A stretch of 64,000 nt of DNA from Streptomyces sp. M41(2017) (lineage in GTDB: Bacteria > Actinomycetota > Actinomycetes > Streptomycetales > Streptomycetaceae): the NCBI RefSeq assembly GCF_002078175.1, contig NZ_MWFK01000001.1, forward strand, positions 1-64,000, read 5' to 3'. Position 1 is the stretch's first letter, and each line of letters starts with the position of its first letter. The notes under the pieces are model-generated. The model ran no database searches and was not told the DNA's origin. It worked only from the letters and a program-made list of their open reading frames with translations. The position numbers and the translations under genes are program-made. Of this stretch, positions 31,623 to 39,982 are shown piece after piece.

Positions 31623-31644
31623 ACTTTTCGACAACACCAAAAGT
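31623..31644. promoter_or_regulatory. Inverted repeat upstream of the VIT-family gene
   Basis: ACTTTT (31623-31628) and AAAAGT (31639-31644) are perfect 6-bp arms around 10 nt, 35 bp upstream of the VIT gene start. It may be a metal-dependent operator; no regulator gene is adjacent. Confidence 0.3.
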
Positions 31645-31858
31645 ACGCCGTGCCATTCCATCCCGCCAGCAAGGAAAGGCTGCGCTAACCTGGGGCTTTA
31701 CCCTTTTCCGCTCATCCGTGGCATGACACGCACAGATGTCGACCGGGTGACAGTGGGGCGCGCGAGGCTCTTGTCAACCGCCAAGGTGGGACAGATCCGC
31801 AAAGGGTTCCGCGCCCGCACTCCGCGCACCTGCAGGGGCCCTGAGAGGAGAGGCACGT

Positions 31859-33010
31859 ATGGCTTCCATCGCCTGCATTCCCTCGGCCCCGGTTCCCGGG
31901 AGCGCCGCCGGTCTCCGCGACCGGGCCCGCGGCGCGCTGCTCGGACTCGCCGTCGGGGATGCGCTGGGCGCCCCCGCCGAGAACATGAAGCCGTCGGAGA
32001 TCCGTGCCCGGTGGGGCCGGATCACCGGGTACGTCGCCGAGCATCCGGCGGGCACGGACGACACCGAGTACGCGATCTTCTCGGGACTGCTGCTGGCCCG
32101 GCACGGGTCGGCGCTCACCGTGGCGCACGTCGAGTCCGCCTGGCACCAGTGGATCGCGGACCTCGACGAGGGCCCGTTCCGCGGGGCCGGATTCAGCGAG
32201 CGCGGCACGCTGGAGAACCTCCGCCGGGGGCTCGCGGCACCCATCTCCGCCCAGCACCGGCACGCCTGGAGCGACGGTCTGGCCATGCGCGCGGCCCCCT
32301 TCGGGGTCTTCGCGGCCGGGCGGCCCGCCGAGGCCGCGCGGCTCGTGGCGATCGACGGCTCGGTGAGCCACGAGGGCGAGGGCATCTACGGCGGCCAGGC
32401 CGTGGCCGCGGGCGTCGCCGCCGCGATGGCCGGCGCCCCCACGATCTCGGTCGTCGCCTCCGCGCTGGCCGTCATCCCGGACGACTCGTGGACGGCCCGT
32501 TCGCTGCGCCGCGCGGTGGCGGTGGCCCACCACGGCGAACGGGCGGTGCGCTCCGCGGTGGTGATCGGCGGCTACCCCTGGACCGACCTCGCGCCCGAGG
32601 CGGTGGCCCTCGCCTTCGGGGCGTACGCGGCCGCGGACGGCGAGTTCACCGAGTCCGTGCTCACCGCGGTGAACATGGGCCGCGACGCCGACACGACCGC
32701 CGCGGTCGCCGGGGCGCTGGCGGGCGCGACCCGGGGTGCGTCGGCGATCCCGGTAGCCTGGGCGTCCGCCATCGGACCGGCCCGCGGCAGCTGCCTCCCC
32801 TCCATGGAGGGCCACCACATCCTGGACGTGGCCGAACTCCTGGCCCCGGAGTCCGGGGAGAAGTGGCGGGCCGCTCCGGCCGCCGACCCTCCTGTGGCCC
32901 GACCACCCGACGCCTGCGCGCCCCCGGCTCCCCCGGGGGTCCCTCTCCTCGGCACCGGGGCCGGCGTGCGCACCCCTGACGCGGCCTCCGACGGCGAGGT
33001 GCGGTCGTGA
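31859..33010 (+). CDS. ADP-ribosylglycohydrolase family protein 1 (canonical)
   Basis: 383-residue all-helical ARH-fold protein. The family's dimetal motifs are all present: GLAVGDALGAPAE (residues ~30-42), AGTDDTEYAIF and the C-terminal MGRDADTTAAVAGALAGA. It should cleave an N- or O-ribosyl bond such as in ADP-ribosylated protein or a related ribosyl compound; the substrate is unknown. The last ~65 residues are a Pro/Ala-rich tail. The ATG has a strong GAGAGGAG site. First of seven coupled genes; the next start overlaps by 4 bp. Confidence 0.85.
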   Translation: MASIACIPSAPVPGSAAGLRDRARGALLGLAVGDALGAPAENMKPSEIRARWGRITGYVAEHPAGTDDTEYAIFSGLLLARHGSALTVAHVESAWHQWIADLDEGPFRGAGFSERGTLENLRRGLAAPISAQHRHAWSDGLAMRAAPFGVFAAGRPAEAARLVAIDGSVSHEGEGIYGGQAVAAGVAAAMAGAPTISVVASALAVIPDDSWTARSLRRAVAVAHHGERAVRSAVVIGGYPWTDLAPEAVALAFGAYAAADGEFTESVLTAVNMGRDADTTAAVAGALAGATRGASAIPVAWASAIGPARGSCLPSMEGHHILDVAELLAPESGEKWRAAPAADPPVARPPDACAPPAPPGVPLLGTGAGVRTPDAASDGEVRS

Positions 33011-34464
33011 GCCCCCGCCCGGCCGGGGACATCTCCGGGGAGCACGCGGGCGAGGGAGCGGCGCCGGCGGGGGCCGCGGCCTTCCTGTCGCCGTCCGTCG
33101 CGGCGGGCGAGGCGGAGACGCCGACCCTCCTCGCGGGGAACCCTCCGACGGTGGCTCCGGCGGGGGGTGCCGAGCCCGGGACGGTCGGATTCACCGCGGA
33201 GACGGTGTCCCCCCTGCGGGCTCCCGAGCCGCCGACGAACGCCGGCGACGCCCGGAACCGGGTGACTCGCCCGGACGAGCTCACCGGCGACGCGCCGGCC
33301 GGCCCGGGCACGCCCGGTGAGCCGCTCCGGCGGATCGAGGGGCTGCTGCTCGGGCTGGCCGCCGGTGACGCCGCCGGCTGGCCCGCCGCCCGGCACCGGG
33401 CCGCGCGGATGCCGGAGTGGACGCGGCGGCTGACCCGCGAACTGGACACCTTCGCGGAGCAGAACGCCACGACGACCCTGCCCGTGCCGATCGCCCTGAA
33501 CCAGCCACCGGAGCCGCTGCGGCTCGGCCCGTCGGACGACGCCGAGTGGGCGGCGTTCGCGGCGGAGGCCGTGCTGCGGGCCGGCGAGACCGCGGCCCTC
33601 GGCGACATCGGCCACGAGCGCCGGATGCGCGCGTCCATCGACCTGTCCTGGAACGCCGTGGCCAGCGAGGTCGCCGCCGCGGCGGACCGCGCCCCCGAGG
33701 TCGAGTCCGCCCTGCTCCCCCTGCGGGCCCGCATCTCGGTACGGGCGGGACTCGGCAACCTCGCCACCGGGCTGCGCCCGCCCGCCACCGGTCACGACAA
33801 CCCGCACTACTTCGACGACGCCGCCTGCGTACGGGCCTGCGTACTCGCCGTCGCCCATCCGGGAGAGCCCCGACTCGCCGCGGAACTCGCCGAGTTCGAC
33901 GCCCGCTACACCCAGGACGGCGACGGGGTGCACGGAGCCCGCGCGATGGCGGCCGCCTTGTCCCTCGCGCTCGCCGGGCATCGCGTCGAAGCCTGCGTGG
34001 ACGCCGCCCTCGCCGAACTCCCGGCCGGTACGGAGATCGGCCGCAACGCCCGGCACGCCCTCGCCCTGGCCGAGGGCAGCGAGAACGCCTTCGCCCTGGT
34101 GCCCCTGCTGGAGCACCAGATCGTCGACCACGTCTACAGCTACGGCATCGCGGCGGCCGAGACCGTCCCCGTCGCGCTGGCCCTCGCGATCGCCTCACGC
34201 GGCCGGATCGCCGAGGCGGTACCGGCCGCCGCCTGCCTGTCCCGGGTCGCCGACTCGGCCCCGGCCCTCGCCGGGGCGCTCTGCGGGGCGCTCGGCGGGG
34301 GCGCGGCCCTCCCCGCCTCCTGGCGCGACGCCTGCCGCACCCTTTCCGGCTGTGCCCTTCCGCGACTGACCGGCACCGATCTGATCGGGCTCGCCGAACT
34401 CCTCGAAGCGGCGGGACGCGCCGACCCGCTCGATTCCCCGGAACTGGCCACCCCAGAGGGATGA
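33007..34464 (+). CDS. ADP-ribosylglycohydrolase family protein 2 (degenerate metal site)
   Basis: 485 residues: a ~105-residue low-complexity Ala/Pro/Gly N-terminus, then a divergent ARH domain beginning LRRIEGLLLGLAAGDAAGWP. The expected DDT motif reads SDDAEW, and the C-terminal D-x-D-T site reads VADSAPALAGALCGALGG, lacking the second Asp and the Thr. It may be inactive, a scaffold, or act on another substrate. GTG start overlapping ARH1 by 4 bp. It ends 7 bp before ARH3. Confidence 0.78.
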   Translation: MSPRPAGDISGEHAGEGAAPAGAAAFLSPSVAAGEAETPTLLAGNPPTVAPAGGAEPGTVGFTAETVSPLRAPEPPTNAGDARNRVTRPDELTGDAPAGPGTPGEPLRRIEGLLLGLAAGDAAGWPAARHRAARMPEWTRRLTRELDTFAEQNATTTLPVPIALNQPPEPLRLGPSDDAEWAAFAAEAVLRAGETAALGDIGHERRMRASIDLSWNAVASEVAAAADRAPEVESALLPLRARISVRAGLGNLATGLRPPATGHDNPHYFDDAACVRACVLAVAHPGEPRLAAELAEFDARYTQDGDGVHGARAMAAALSLALAGHRVEACVDAALAELPAGTEIGRNARHALALAEGSENAFALVPLLEHQIVDHVYSYGIAAAETVPVALALAIASRGRIAEAVPAAACLSRVADSAPALAGALCGALGGGAALPASWRDACRTLSGCALPRLTGTDLIGLAELLEAAGRADPLDSPELATPEG

Positions 34465-34471
34465 TTCGGGC

Positions 34472-35641
34472 ATGACGCCCAAAGGAGTAGGAACCGGAAG
34501 CCTCGACGAACGGATCGCCGGAGCCCTCGTCGGAGCCGCCGTCGGCGACGCGCTCGGCGGTCCCGTCGAGGGGTACTCCCCCGACCAGATCGCCGAGCGC
34601 CACGGCGGCCGCGTGCACGGCATCGTGGGCCCCTGGAACGGCGACGACTGGCCCACCGCCCGCCCCATCGCCCCGTACCACAAGGGCGACGGACACGTCA
34701 CCGACGACACCCTCATGACCCACGCGCTGGTCCGGGTCTACGCCGGCGTCCGCGACCACCTCGACGCCTACTCCGTCGCCACCCACCTGGTCCCGGACCT
34801 GATGACGACCCCGCGCTGGATCCCGGAGCTGGAGGCCGAGGCGCTCCCCCTCCAGCGGATCTTCCTCGCCGAGAAGTGGCTGGTGGCCCGGCTGCACTAC
34901 GGCCACGTCGACCCCCGCGAGGCCGGCTCGGGGAACATCGTCAACTGCGGTGCCGCGATGTACATGGCCCCCGTCGGCCTGGTCAACGCGGCGAACCCGG
35001 CGGGCGCGTACGCGGAGGCGCTGGACGTCGCCGGCGCCCACCAGTCCTCGTACGGACGCGAGGCGGCGGGGGTGTTCGCGGCGGCCGTCGCCGCCGCCTG
35101 CGCACCCGGCGCGACCCCCGGCTCGGTCGTCGCCGCGTGTCTGTCCCTGGCCAAGGACGGCACCCGCGACGCCGTCGAGGCGGTGTGCGAAGTGGCCTCC
35201 CGGTACACGGACTTCGAGTCGGCGCTCGTCCCGCTGCGCCGGGCGGTGGCCCCCTACGACACGGTCGGCCCCGACTACCGGGCCCCCTCCCTCGGCGCGC
35301 GACGGCCCTCCCGCCTGCACTCCATCGAGGAACTCCCCGTCGCGCTCGGCATGTTGATCGTCTCCGGCGGCGACTTCCGGCACGCGGTGCTCGGTTCGGT
35401 CAACTACGGGCGCGACTGCGACTCCATCGCCACCATGGCCGGGGCCGTCGCCGGAGCGCTGGGCTCCACGGTTCCGCACGACTGGGCGAAGACGGTCGCG
35501 GAGGCCAGCCGTCTCGACCTGGACGCCCCGGCGCGCACGCTCACCGAGGTGACGCGGGAGATCTTCGCTCGTGACGTCGAACGCCGCCGGGCCCACGAGA
35601 CGGCGTACGCGACGCTGACGGGAACACCGTGCTCCGGCTGA
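34472..35641 (+). CDS. ADP-ribosylglycohydrolase family protein 3 (canonical)
   Basis: 389 residues with intact ARH metal motifs: GAAVGDALGGPVEGYSPDQ near the N-terminus, GHVTDDTLMTHAL (~residues 74-86) and NYGRDCDSIATMAGAVAGAL near the C-terminus. Probable ribosyl-bond hydrolase in the cytoplasm. The ATG has only a weak ribosome site and lies 7 bp after the previous stop. Its end overlaps ARH4 by 13 bp. Confidence 0.87.
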   Translation: MTPKGVGTGSLDERIAGALVGAAVGDALGGPVEGYSPDQIAERHGGRVHGIVGPWNGDDWPTARPIAPYHKGDGHVTDDTLMTHALVRVYAGVRDHLDAYSVATHLVPDLMTTPRWIPELEAEALPLQRIFLAEKWLVARLHYGHVDPREAGSGNIVNCGAAMYMAPVGLVNAANPAGAYAEALDVAGAHQSSYGREAAGVFAAAVAAACAPGATPGSVVAACLSLAKDGTRDAVEAVCEVASRYTDFESALVPLRRAVAPYDTVGPDYRAPSLGARRPSRLHSIEELPVALGMLIVSGGDFRHAVLGSVNYGRDCDSIATMAGAVAGALGSTVPHDWAKTVAEASRLDLDAPARTLTEVTREIFARDVERRRAHETAYATLTGTPCSG

Positions 35642-36993
35642 CCTGGGTGCAGCCCGAGGACCTCCTCGGCCACGAGCTCCACCAGGCGGCCCAGGACGGC
35701 CGCGACGCCGCCTCCGTCGCCGCTCGCTGGCGGGCCGCGGGCGGCGGACAGGCCCCGCCGCGCGCGGGCGCCTCGGCGGTCCCGGCATCGCCGTCGCTGC
35801 GCCGGCTGGCCCTCGACCTGCTCGACGAACTCGACGCGCTGCCGGCCCCGTCGGCCGACGACGAGCCGACGGAACTGCCCCTGATCAGGGCCCGCTGCCC
35901 GCACTGGCCGGCCCCGCCGTCCACACCCGCGCCCCCTCCCGACCCGGCCCGGCTGGAGGCCGCCTGGCTGGGCCGGGCCGTGGGCTGTCTGCTCGGCAAA
36001 CCCGTGGAGAAGCTCCCCCTCCACGGCATCCGGGCCCTCGCCCGGGCCGCGGGCAACTGGCCCCTCGACTCCTGGTTCACCGCACGGGGCGTCCCACGGG
36101 ACCTGCTGGACGAGCACCCCTGGAACCGGCGCTCCGCCCCCACCTCCCTCGCCGAGAACATCGACGGCATGCCGGAGGACGACGACCTCAACTACCCCTT
36201 GCTGAACGTCCTGTTGCTCCAGCGCCACGGCAGGGACTTCAGCACGGCGGACGTGGCGCGGCTCTGGCTGGACGAGCTCCCCGCCGGCCGCACCTTCACC
36301 GCCGAACGCGTCGCCTACGGCAATCTGCTGGCCGGCGTCGAACCTCCGGACACCGCCCGCCGGCGCAACCCCTTCCGGGAGTGGATCGGCGCCCTGATCC
36401 GCGCCGACGTGCACGGCTGGACCAACCCCGGCGACCCGGCCGGGGCAGCCGGACAGGCGCACCGTGACGCCGTCCTCACCCACACCGCCAACGGCGTCTA
36501 CGCGGCCATGTTCATCGCGGCCGTCATCGCCGAGGCCGCCGACGGCGCGAGCGACGTCCACACCTGCCTGCGCACCGGACTCACCGTCGTCCCGCCCGCC
36601 TCCCGACTCGCCCGGGCCGTCCGGCACGCCGTCCGACTGGCCCACACCGCGGCCGACTTCGATGCCGTCGTCGACGAACTGCACGCCACCCACCACGGCT
36701 ACCACTGGGTGCACGCCGTGCCCAACACCGCACTGATCGCCGCCGCCCTCACCCACGCGGACGGCGACTTCGGCGCCTCGGTGTGCCGCGCCGTCTCCGG
36801 CGGCCTGGACACCGACTCGAACGGCGCGACGGCCGGAAGTGTCGCGGGACTGCTCGCCGGTGACCCCGCCGCCCTGCCCGACCGGTGGACGAGCCCCCTC
36901 AAGAACCGGCTCGCCACCTCCATCGGCGACTTCGACGGCGTCGGCTTCGACGCCCTCGCCCACCTCACACAACGGGAGACCGTTCGCCCATGA
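35629..36993 (+). CDS. ADP-ribosylglycohydrolase family protein 4 (variant)
   Basis: 454 residues. An N-terminal ~100-residue region precedes an ARH domain starting RAVGCLLGKPVEKLP, where the usual GDALG is GCLLG. The DDT position reads MPEDDDLNYPLL, and the C-terminal metal site is intact (SGGLDTDSNGATAGSVAGLL). This variant pattern is seen in a separate ARH branch and may be active on another ribosyl substrate. GTG start inside the ARH3 end; the stop overlaps the ribokinase ATG by 4 bp. Confidence 0.83.
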   Translation: MLRLTWVQPEDLLGHELHQAAQDGRDAASVAARWRAAGGGQAPPRAGASAVPASPSLRRLALDLLDELDALPAPSADDEPTELPLIRARCPHWPAPPSTPAPPPDPARLEAAWLGRAVGCLLGKPVEKLPLHGIRALARAAGNWPLDSWFTARGVPRDLLDEHPWNRRSAPTSLAENIDGMPEDDDLNYPLLNVLLLQRHGRDFSTADVARLWLDELPAGRTFTAERVAYGNLLAGVEPPDTARRRNPFREWIGALIRADVHGWTNPGDPAGAAGQAHRDAVLTHTANGVYAAMFIAAVIAEAADGASDVHTCLRTGLTVVPPASRLARAVRHAVRLAHTAADFDAVVDELHATHHGYHWVHAVPNTALIAAALTHADGDFGASVCRAVSGGLDTDSNGATAGSVAGLLAGDPAALPDRWTSPLKNRLATSIGDFDGVGFDALAHLTQRETVRP

Positions 36994-37886
36994 CCCACAT
37001 CGCCGTGCTCGGCAGCACGAACATGGACCTCGTCGCGTACGTCGCCAAAGCCCCGCAGCGCGGAGAGACGGTGACGGGCCGCGAGTTCCGCACGATCCCC
37101 GGCGGCAAGGGAGCGAACCAGGCGGTGGCGGCCGCCCACGCGGGAGCCGACGTCTCGCTGATCGGCGCGGTCGGCGCCGACGCCTTCGGCACCCAACTCC
37201 GCTCCACGCTGGAGCACTTCGGCGTGAACACCGACCATCTGCGCACCATCGAGGGCCCGTCCGGAACCGCCCACATCGTGGTGGACGACGAGGGCGCCAA
37301 CGCGATCGTCGTCATCCCCGCCGCCAACGGCACCGTCACCGCCCTCGCGCCGGGCGACGAGGGTCTCATCGCCGGCGCCGACGCGCTCCTCCTTCAGCTG
37401 GAGATCCCGCTGGAGGCCGTCGTCGCGGGCGCCGAGGCCGCCCGGCAGCACGGCGTGCGCACCATCCTCACCCCCGCACCCGCCCAGTTCCTGCCGCCCC
37501 GGCTGCTGTCCTCCATCGACCTGTTGGTCCCGAACCAGCACGAGGCCGCCGCCCTCACCGGGTTCACCGACCCGGCCGGAGCCGCCGCCGCCCTGCTCGA
37601 ACAGGTCCCGGAGGTCGTCGTCACCCTGGGCGCGGCCGGCTGCCTCTACGCGGCCCGGGGCGCCGAACCCCTCACCGTGCCCGCCCCGGAGGTGACCGCC
37701 GTGGACTCCACCGGCGCCGGCGACACCTTCGTCGGCACCCTCGCGGTGGCACTGGCCGAAGGCCGGGAGATGCCGGAGGCGCTCTCCTGGGCGTCGTCGG
37801 CCGCCGCCCTGTCGGTACAGCGGCACGGCGCGACGTCGTCGATGCCGTACCGCTCGCAGATCGACGCCGTCCGGTCCGGCTCATGA
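36990..37886 (+). CDS. Ribokinase, PfkB family
   Basis: 298-residue sugar kinase phosphorylating ribose or a related pentose at O5. Motifs: STNMDLV, the sugar-binding GGKGANQAVAAAHAGADVSL (~residues 35-54), and the catalytic DSTGAGDTFVGTLAVAL with Asp as base (~residue 242). Coupling to four ADP-ribosylglycohydrolases suggests that freed ribose or a ribosyl product is captured as a phosphate. GGGAGA lies 10 nt before the ATG. Confidence 0.9.
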   Translation: MTHIAVLGSTNMDLVAYVAKAPQRGETVTGREFRTIPGGKGANQAVAAAHAGADVSLIGAVGADAFGTQLRSTLEHFGVNTDHLRTIEGPSGTAHIVVDDEGANAIVVIPAANGTVTALAPGDEGLIAGADALLLQLEIPLEAVVAGAEAARQHGVRTILTPAPAQFLPPRLLSSIDLLVPNQHEAAALTGFTDPAGAAAALLEQVPEVVVTLGAAGCLYAARGAEPLTVPAPEVTAVDSTGAGDTFVGTLAVALAEGREMPEALSWASSAAALSVQRHGATSSMPYRSQIDAVRSGS

Positions 37887-39085
37887 GCGCCCGACCGGAG
37901 GGTGGCTCCCTCGACGGCCTGCGCGTCCTGGACCTCGCGACCCTGTTCGCGGGCCCGCTCGCCGCCACCCTGCTCGGCGACTTCGGCGCCGAGGTCGTCA
38001 AGGTCGAGCACCCGAGCAGGCCGGACCCCTCCCGCGGCCACGGCCCCTCCAAGGACGGCATCGGTCTGTGGTGGAAGCTCCTCGGCCGCAACAAGCGCAC
38101 GATCACGCTCGACCTGTCGAAACCCGGCGGCCGGGCCACCCTGCTCCGGCTCGCCGCGGACGCCGACGTGATCGTCGAGAACTTCCGTCCGGGCACGCTG
38201 GAGAAGTGGGACCTCGGCTGGGAGGAGCTGTCCGCGGCGAACCCCCGGCTGATCCTCGCCCGGGTCACCGCCTTCGGCCAGTTCGGCCCCTACGCGCGCC
38301 GCCCCGGCTTCGGCACGCTCGCGGAGGCGATGAGCGGCTTCGCGGCGATCACCGGTGAACCGGACGCGCCGCCGACCCTGCCCCCGTTCGGCCTGGCCGA
38401 CTCGATCGCCGGGCTGGCGACCGCGTACGCCGTGCTGACCGCGCTCAACGCGCGCGACCGCACCGGCGAGGGCCAGGTCATCGACATGGCGATCATCGAG
38501 CCGATCCTGACCGTGCTCGGCCCGCAGCCCATCTGGTACGACCAGCTCGGTCACGTACAGGCCCGCACCGGCAACCGCTCGGCGAACAACGCGCCCCGCA
38601 ACACCTACCGCACGGCCGACGGCTCCTGGGTCGCCGTCTCGACGTCGGCGCAGTCGGTCGCCGAGCGGGTGATGCGGCTCGTCGGCCGTCCGGACGTGAT
38701 CGACGAGCCGTGGTTCGCGACCGGCGCGGAGCGGGCCCGGCACGCGGACGTCCTCGACGGGGCGGTCGGCGCCTGGATCGCCCGGCACAGCCGGGACGAG
38801 GTGCTCGCGGAGTTCGAGAAGGCGGAGGCGGCGGTGGCCCCCGTCCAGGACGTCCGGGACGTCATGACCGACCCGCAGTACCAGGCCCTGGACTCCGTCA
38901 CCACCGTCGACGATCCCGAGCTGGGCCCGCTGCGCATGCAGAACGTCCTCTTCCGGCTCTCGGCCACGCCCGGCGCGATCCACTGGGCCGGCCGCCCGCA
39001 CGGCGCGGACACCGACGACGTGCTCACCGAACTCGGTCTGACCGGGCCGGAGATCGAGGCGCTCAGAGCGGAGGGCGCGCTGTGA
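37883..39085 (+). CDS. Family III (CaiB/BaiF) CoA-transferase
   Basis: 400-residue acyl-CoA transferase. N-terminal LRVLDLATLFAGPLAATLLG, GAEVVKVEHPSRPDP and the NKRTITLDLSKPGGR segment are typical; the catalytic Asp is expected in FGLADSIAGLATAYAVLTAL (~residue 172). It moves CoA between carboxylic acids. With the CitE-like gene it resembles the citramalyl-CoA or itaconate type of pair, though the acid is unknown. Overlaps the ribokinase by 4 bp (ATGA). Confidence 0.87.
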   Translation: MSARPEGGSLDGLRVLDLATLFAGPLAATLLGDFGAEVVKVEHPSRPDPSRGHGPSKDGIGLWWKLLGRNKRTITLDLSKPGGRATLLRLAADADVIVENFRPGTLEKWDLGWEELSAANPRLILARVTAFGQFGPYARRPGFGTLAEAMSGFAAITGEPDAPPTLPPFGLADSIAGLATAYAVLTALNARDRTGEGQVIDMAIIEPILTVLGPQPIWYDQLGHVQARTGNRSANNAPRNTYRTADGSWVAVSTSAQSVAERVMRLVGRPDVIDEPWFATGAERARHADVLDGAVGAWIARHSRDEVLAEFEKAEAAVAPVQDVRDVMTDPQYQALDSVTTVDDPELGPLRMQNVLFRLSATPGAIHWAGRPHGADTDDVLTELGLTGPEIEALRAEGAL

Positions 39086-39921
39086 CGGCGGAGCTGCTGC
39101 CCCTGACCTACCTGTACGCGCCCGGTGACCGCCCCGAGGTGGTGGCCAAGGCCCTCGCCTCCGGTGCGGACGTCGTGCTCGTCGACCTGGAGGACGCGGT
39201 CGCCCCGGACCGCAAGGGGTACGCCCGTGCCGCCACCGCCGAGCTCCTCGCGCAGCGGCCGCCCGTCCCGGTGCACGTGCGGGTCAACGCCCTCGACGGC
39301 CCGTTCGCCGACACCGATCTGAAGACCCTCTCGCCGCTGCCCGGCCTGTCCGGTCTACGGCTGCCGAAGGTCACCTCGCGCTCCGACGTCGTCCGGGTCG
39401 CGGAGAGCGCGACCCCGGCGGAGGGCGGCGCGATCCCGCTGTACGCCCTGCTGGAGACGGCCCTCGGCATCGAGCAGGCCTTCGACATCGCCTCGTCGCA
39501 CACGGCGCTGCGGGGCATCGCGATCGGTGAGGCGGACCTGCGCGCCGACCTCGGCATCCGCGACGAGACGGGCCTGGACTGGTCCCGGGCCCGGGTGATC
39601 GTGGCCGCCCGTGCGGCCGGACTGCCGCCGCCCGTCCAGACGGTCTACCCCGACATCCGCGACGTGGAGGGCCTGGCCGCGTCCTGCGCGCACGGGCGCG
39701 CGCTCGGCTTCCTCGGCCGCGCGGCCATCCACCCCCGCCAGCTCCCCGTCATCGAGCGGGCCTACCTCCCCACTCCCGCCGAGATCGACGCGGCCGAGGC
39801 GGTCGTCGCGGCGGCCGCCGCGGAACCGGGCGCCCAGGCCCTGCCGGACGGCCGCTTCATCGACGCGGCGGTGGTCACGGGGGCCCGCCGCACCCTCGCC
39901 CTGGCCCGGCGCACGGTCTGA
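39082..39921 (+). CDS. CitE-like HpcH/HpaI aldolase (beta-hydroxyacyl-CoA lyase family)
   Basis: 279-residue TIM-barrel lyase. It has LYAPGDRPEVVAKALASGAD, VDLEDAVAPDRK (metal/substrate-binding Glu-Asp), the conserved VRVNALDGPF arginine, LLETALGIEQ with a metal-ligand Glu, and GRAAIHPRQLPVIERAY near the C-terminus. Family members cleave citramalyl-, malyl- or related hydroxyacyl-CoA. No citF, citD or MaoC-like gene is adjacent, so it is not citrate lyase. GTG start overlapping the CoA-transferase by 4 bp; last gene before a strong terminator. Confidence 0.85.
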   Translation: MTAELLPLTYLYAPGDRPEVVAKALASGADVVLVDLEDAVAPDRKGYARAATAELLAQRPPVPVHVRVNALDGPFADTDLKTLSPLPGLSGLRLPKVTSRSDVVRVAESATPAEGGAIPLYALLETALGIEQAFDIASSHTALRGIAIGEADLRADLGIRDETGLDWSRARVIVAARAAGLPPPVQTVYPDIRDVEGLAASCAHGRALGFLGRAAIHPRQLPVIERAYLPTPAEIDAAEAVVAAAAAEPGAQALPDGRFIDAAVVTGARRTLALARRTV

Positions 39922-39927
39922 ACGACG

Positions 39928-39967
39928 CGAAGGGGGCGCCGCGTCCTGGAACGCGGCGCCCCCTTCG
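39928..39967. terminator. Strong bidirectional terminator between the CitE-like gene and lgt
   Basis: A perfect 17-bp stem, arms 39928-39944 and 39951-39967, with a 6-nt loop. Both genes on either side are convergent. Confidence 0.85.
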
Positions 39968-39982
39968 GCGTACGGGCGGAAC

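Noticed and set aside
39082..39921. Citrate lyase beta subunit
   Set aside because: No citD or citF partners, and the family includes many standalone CitE-like CoA lyases.
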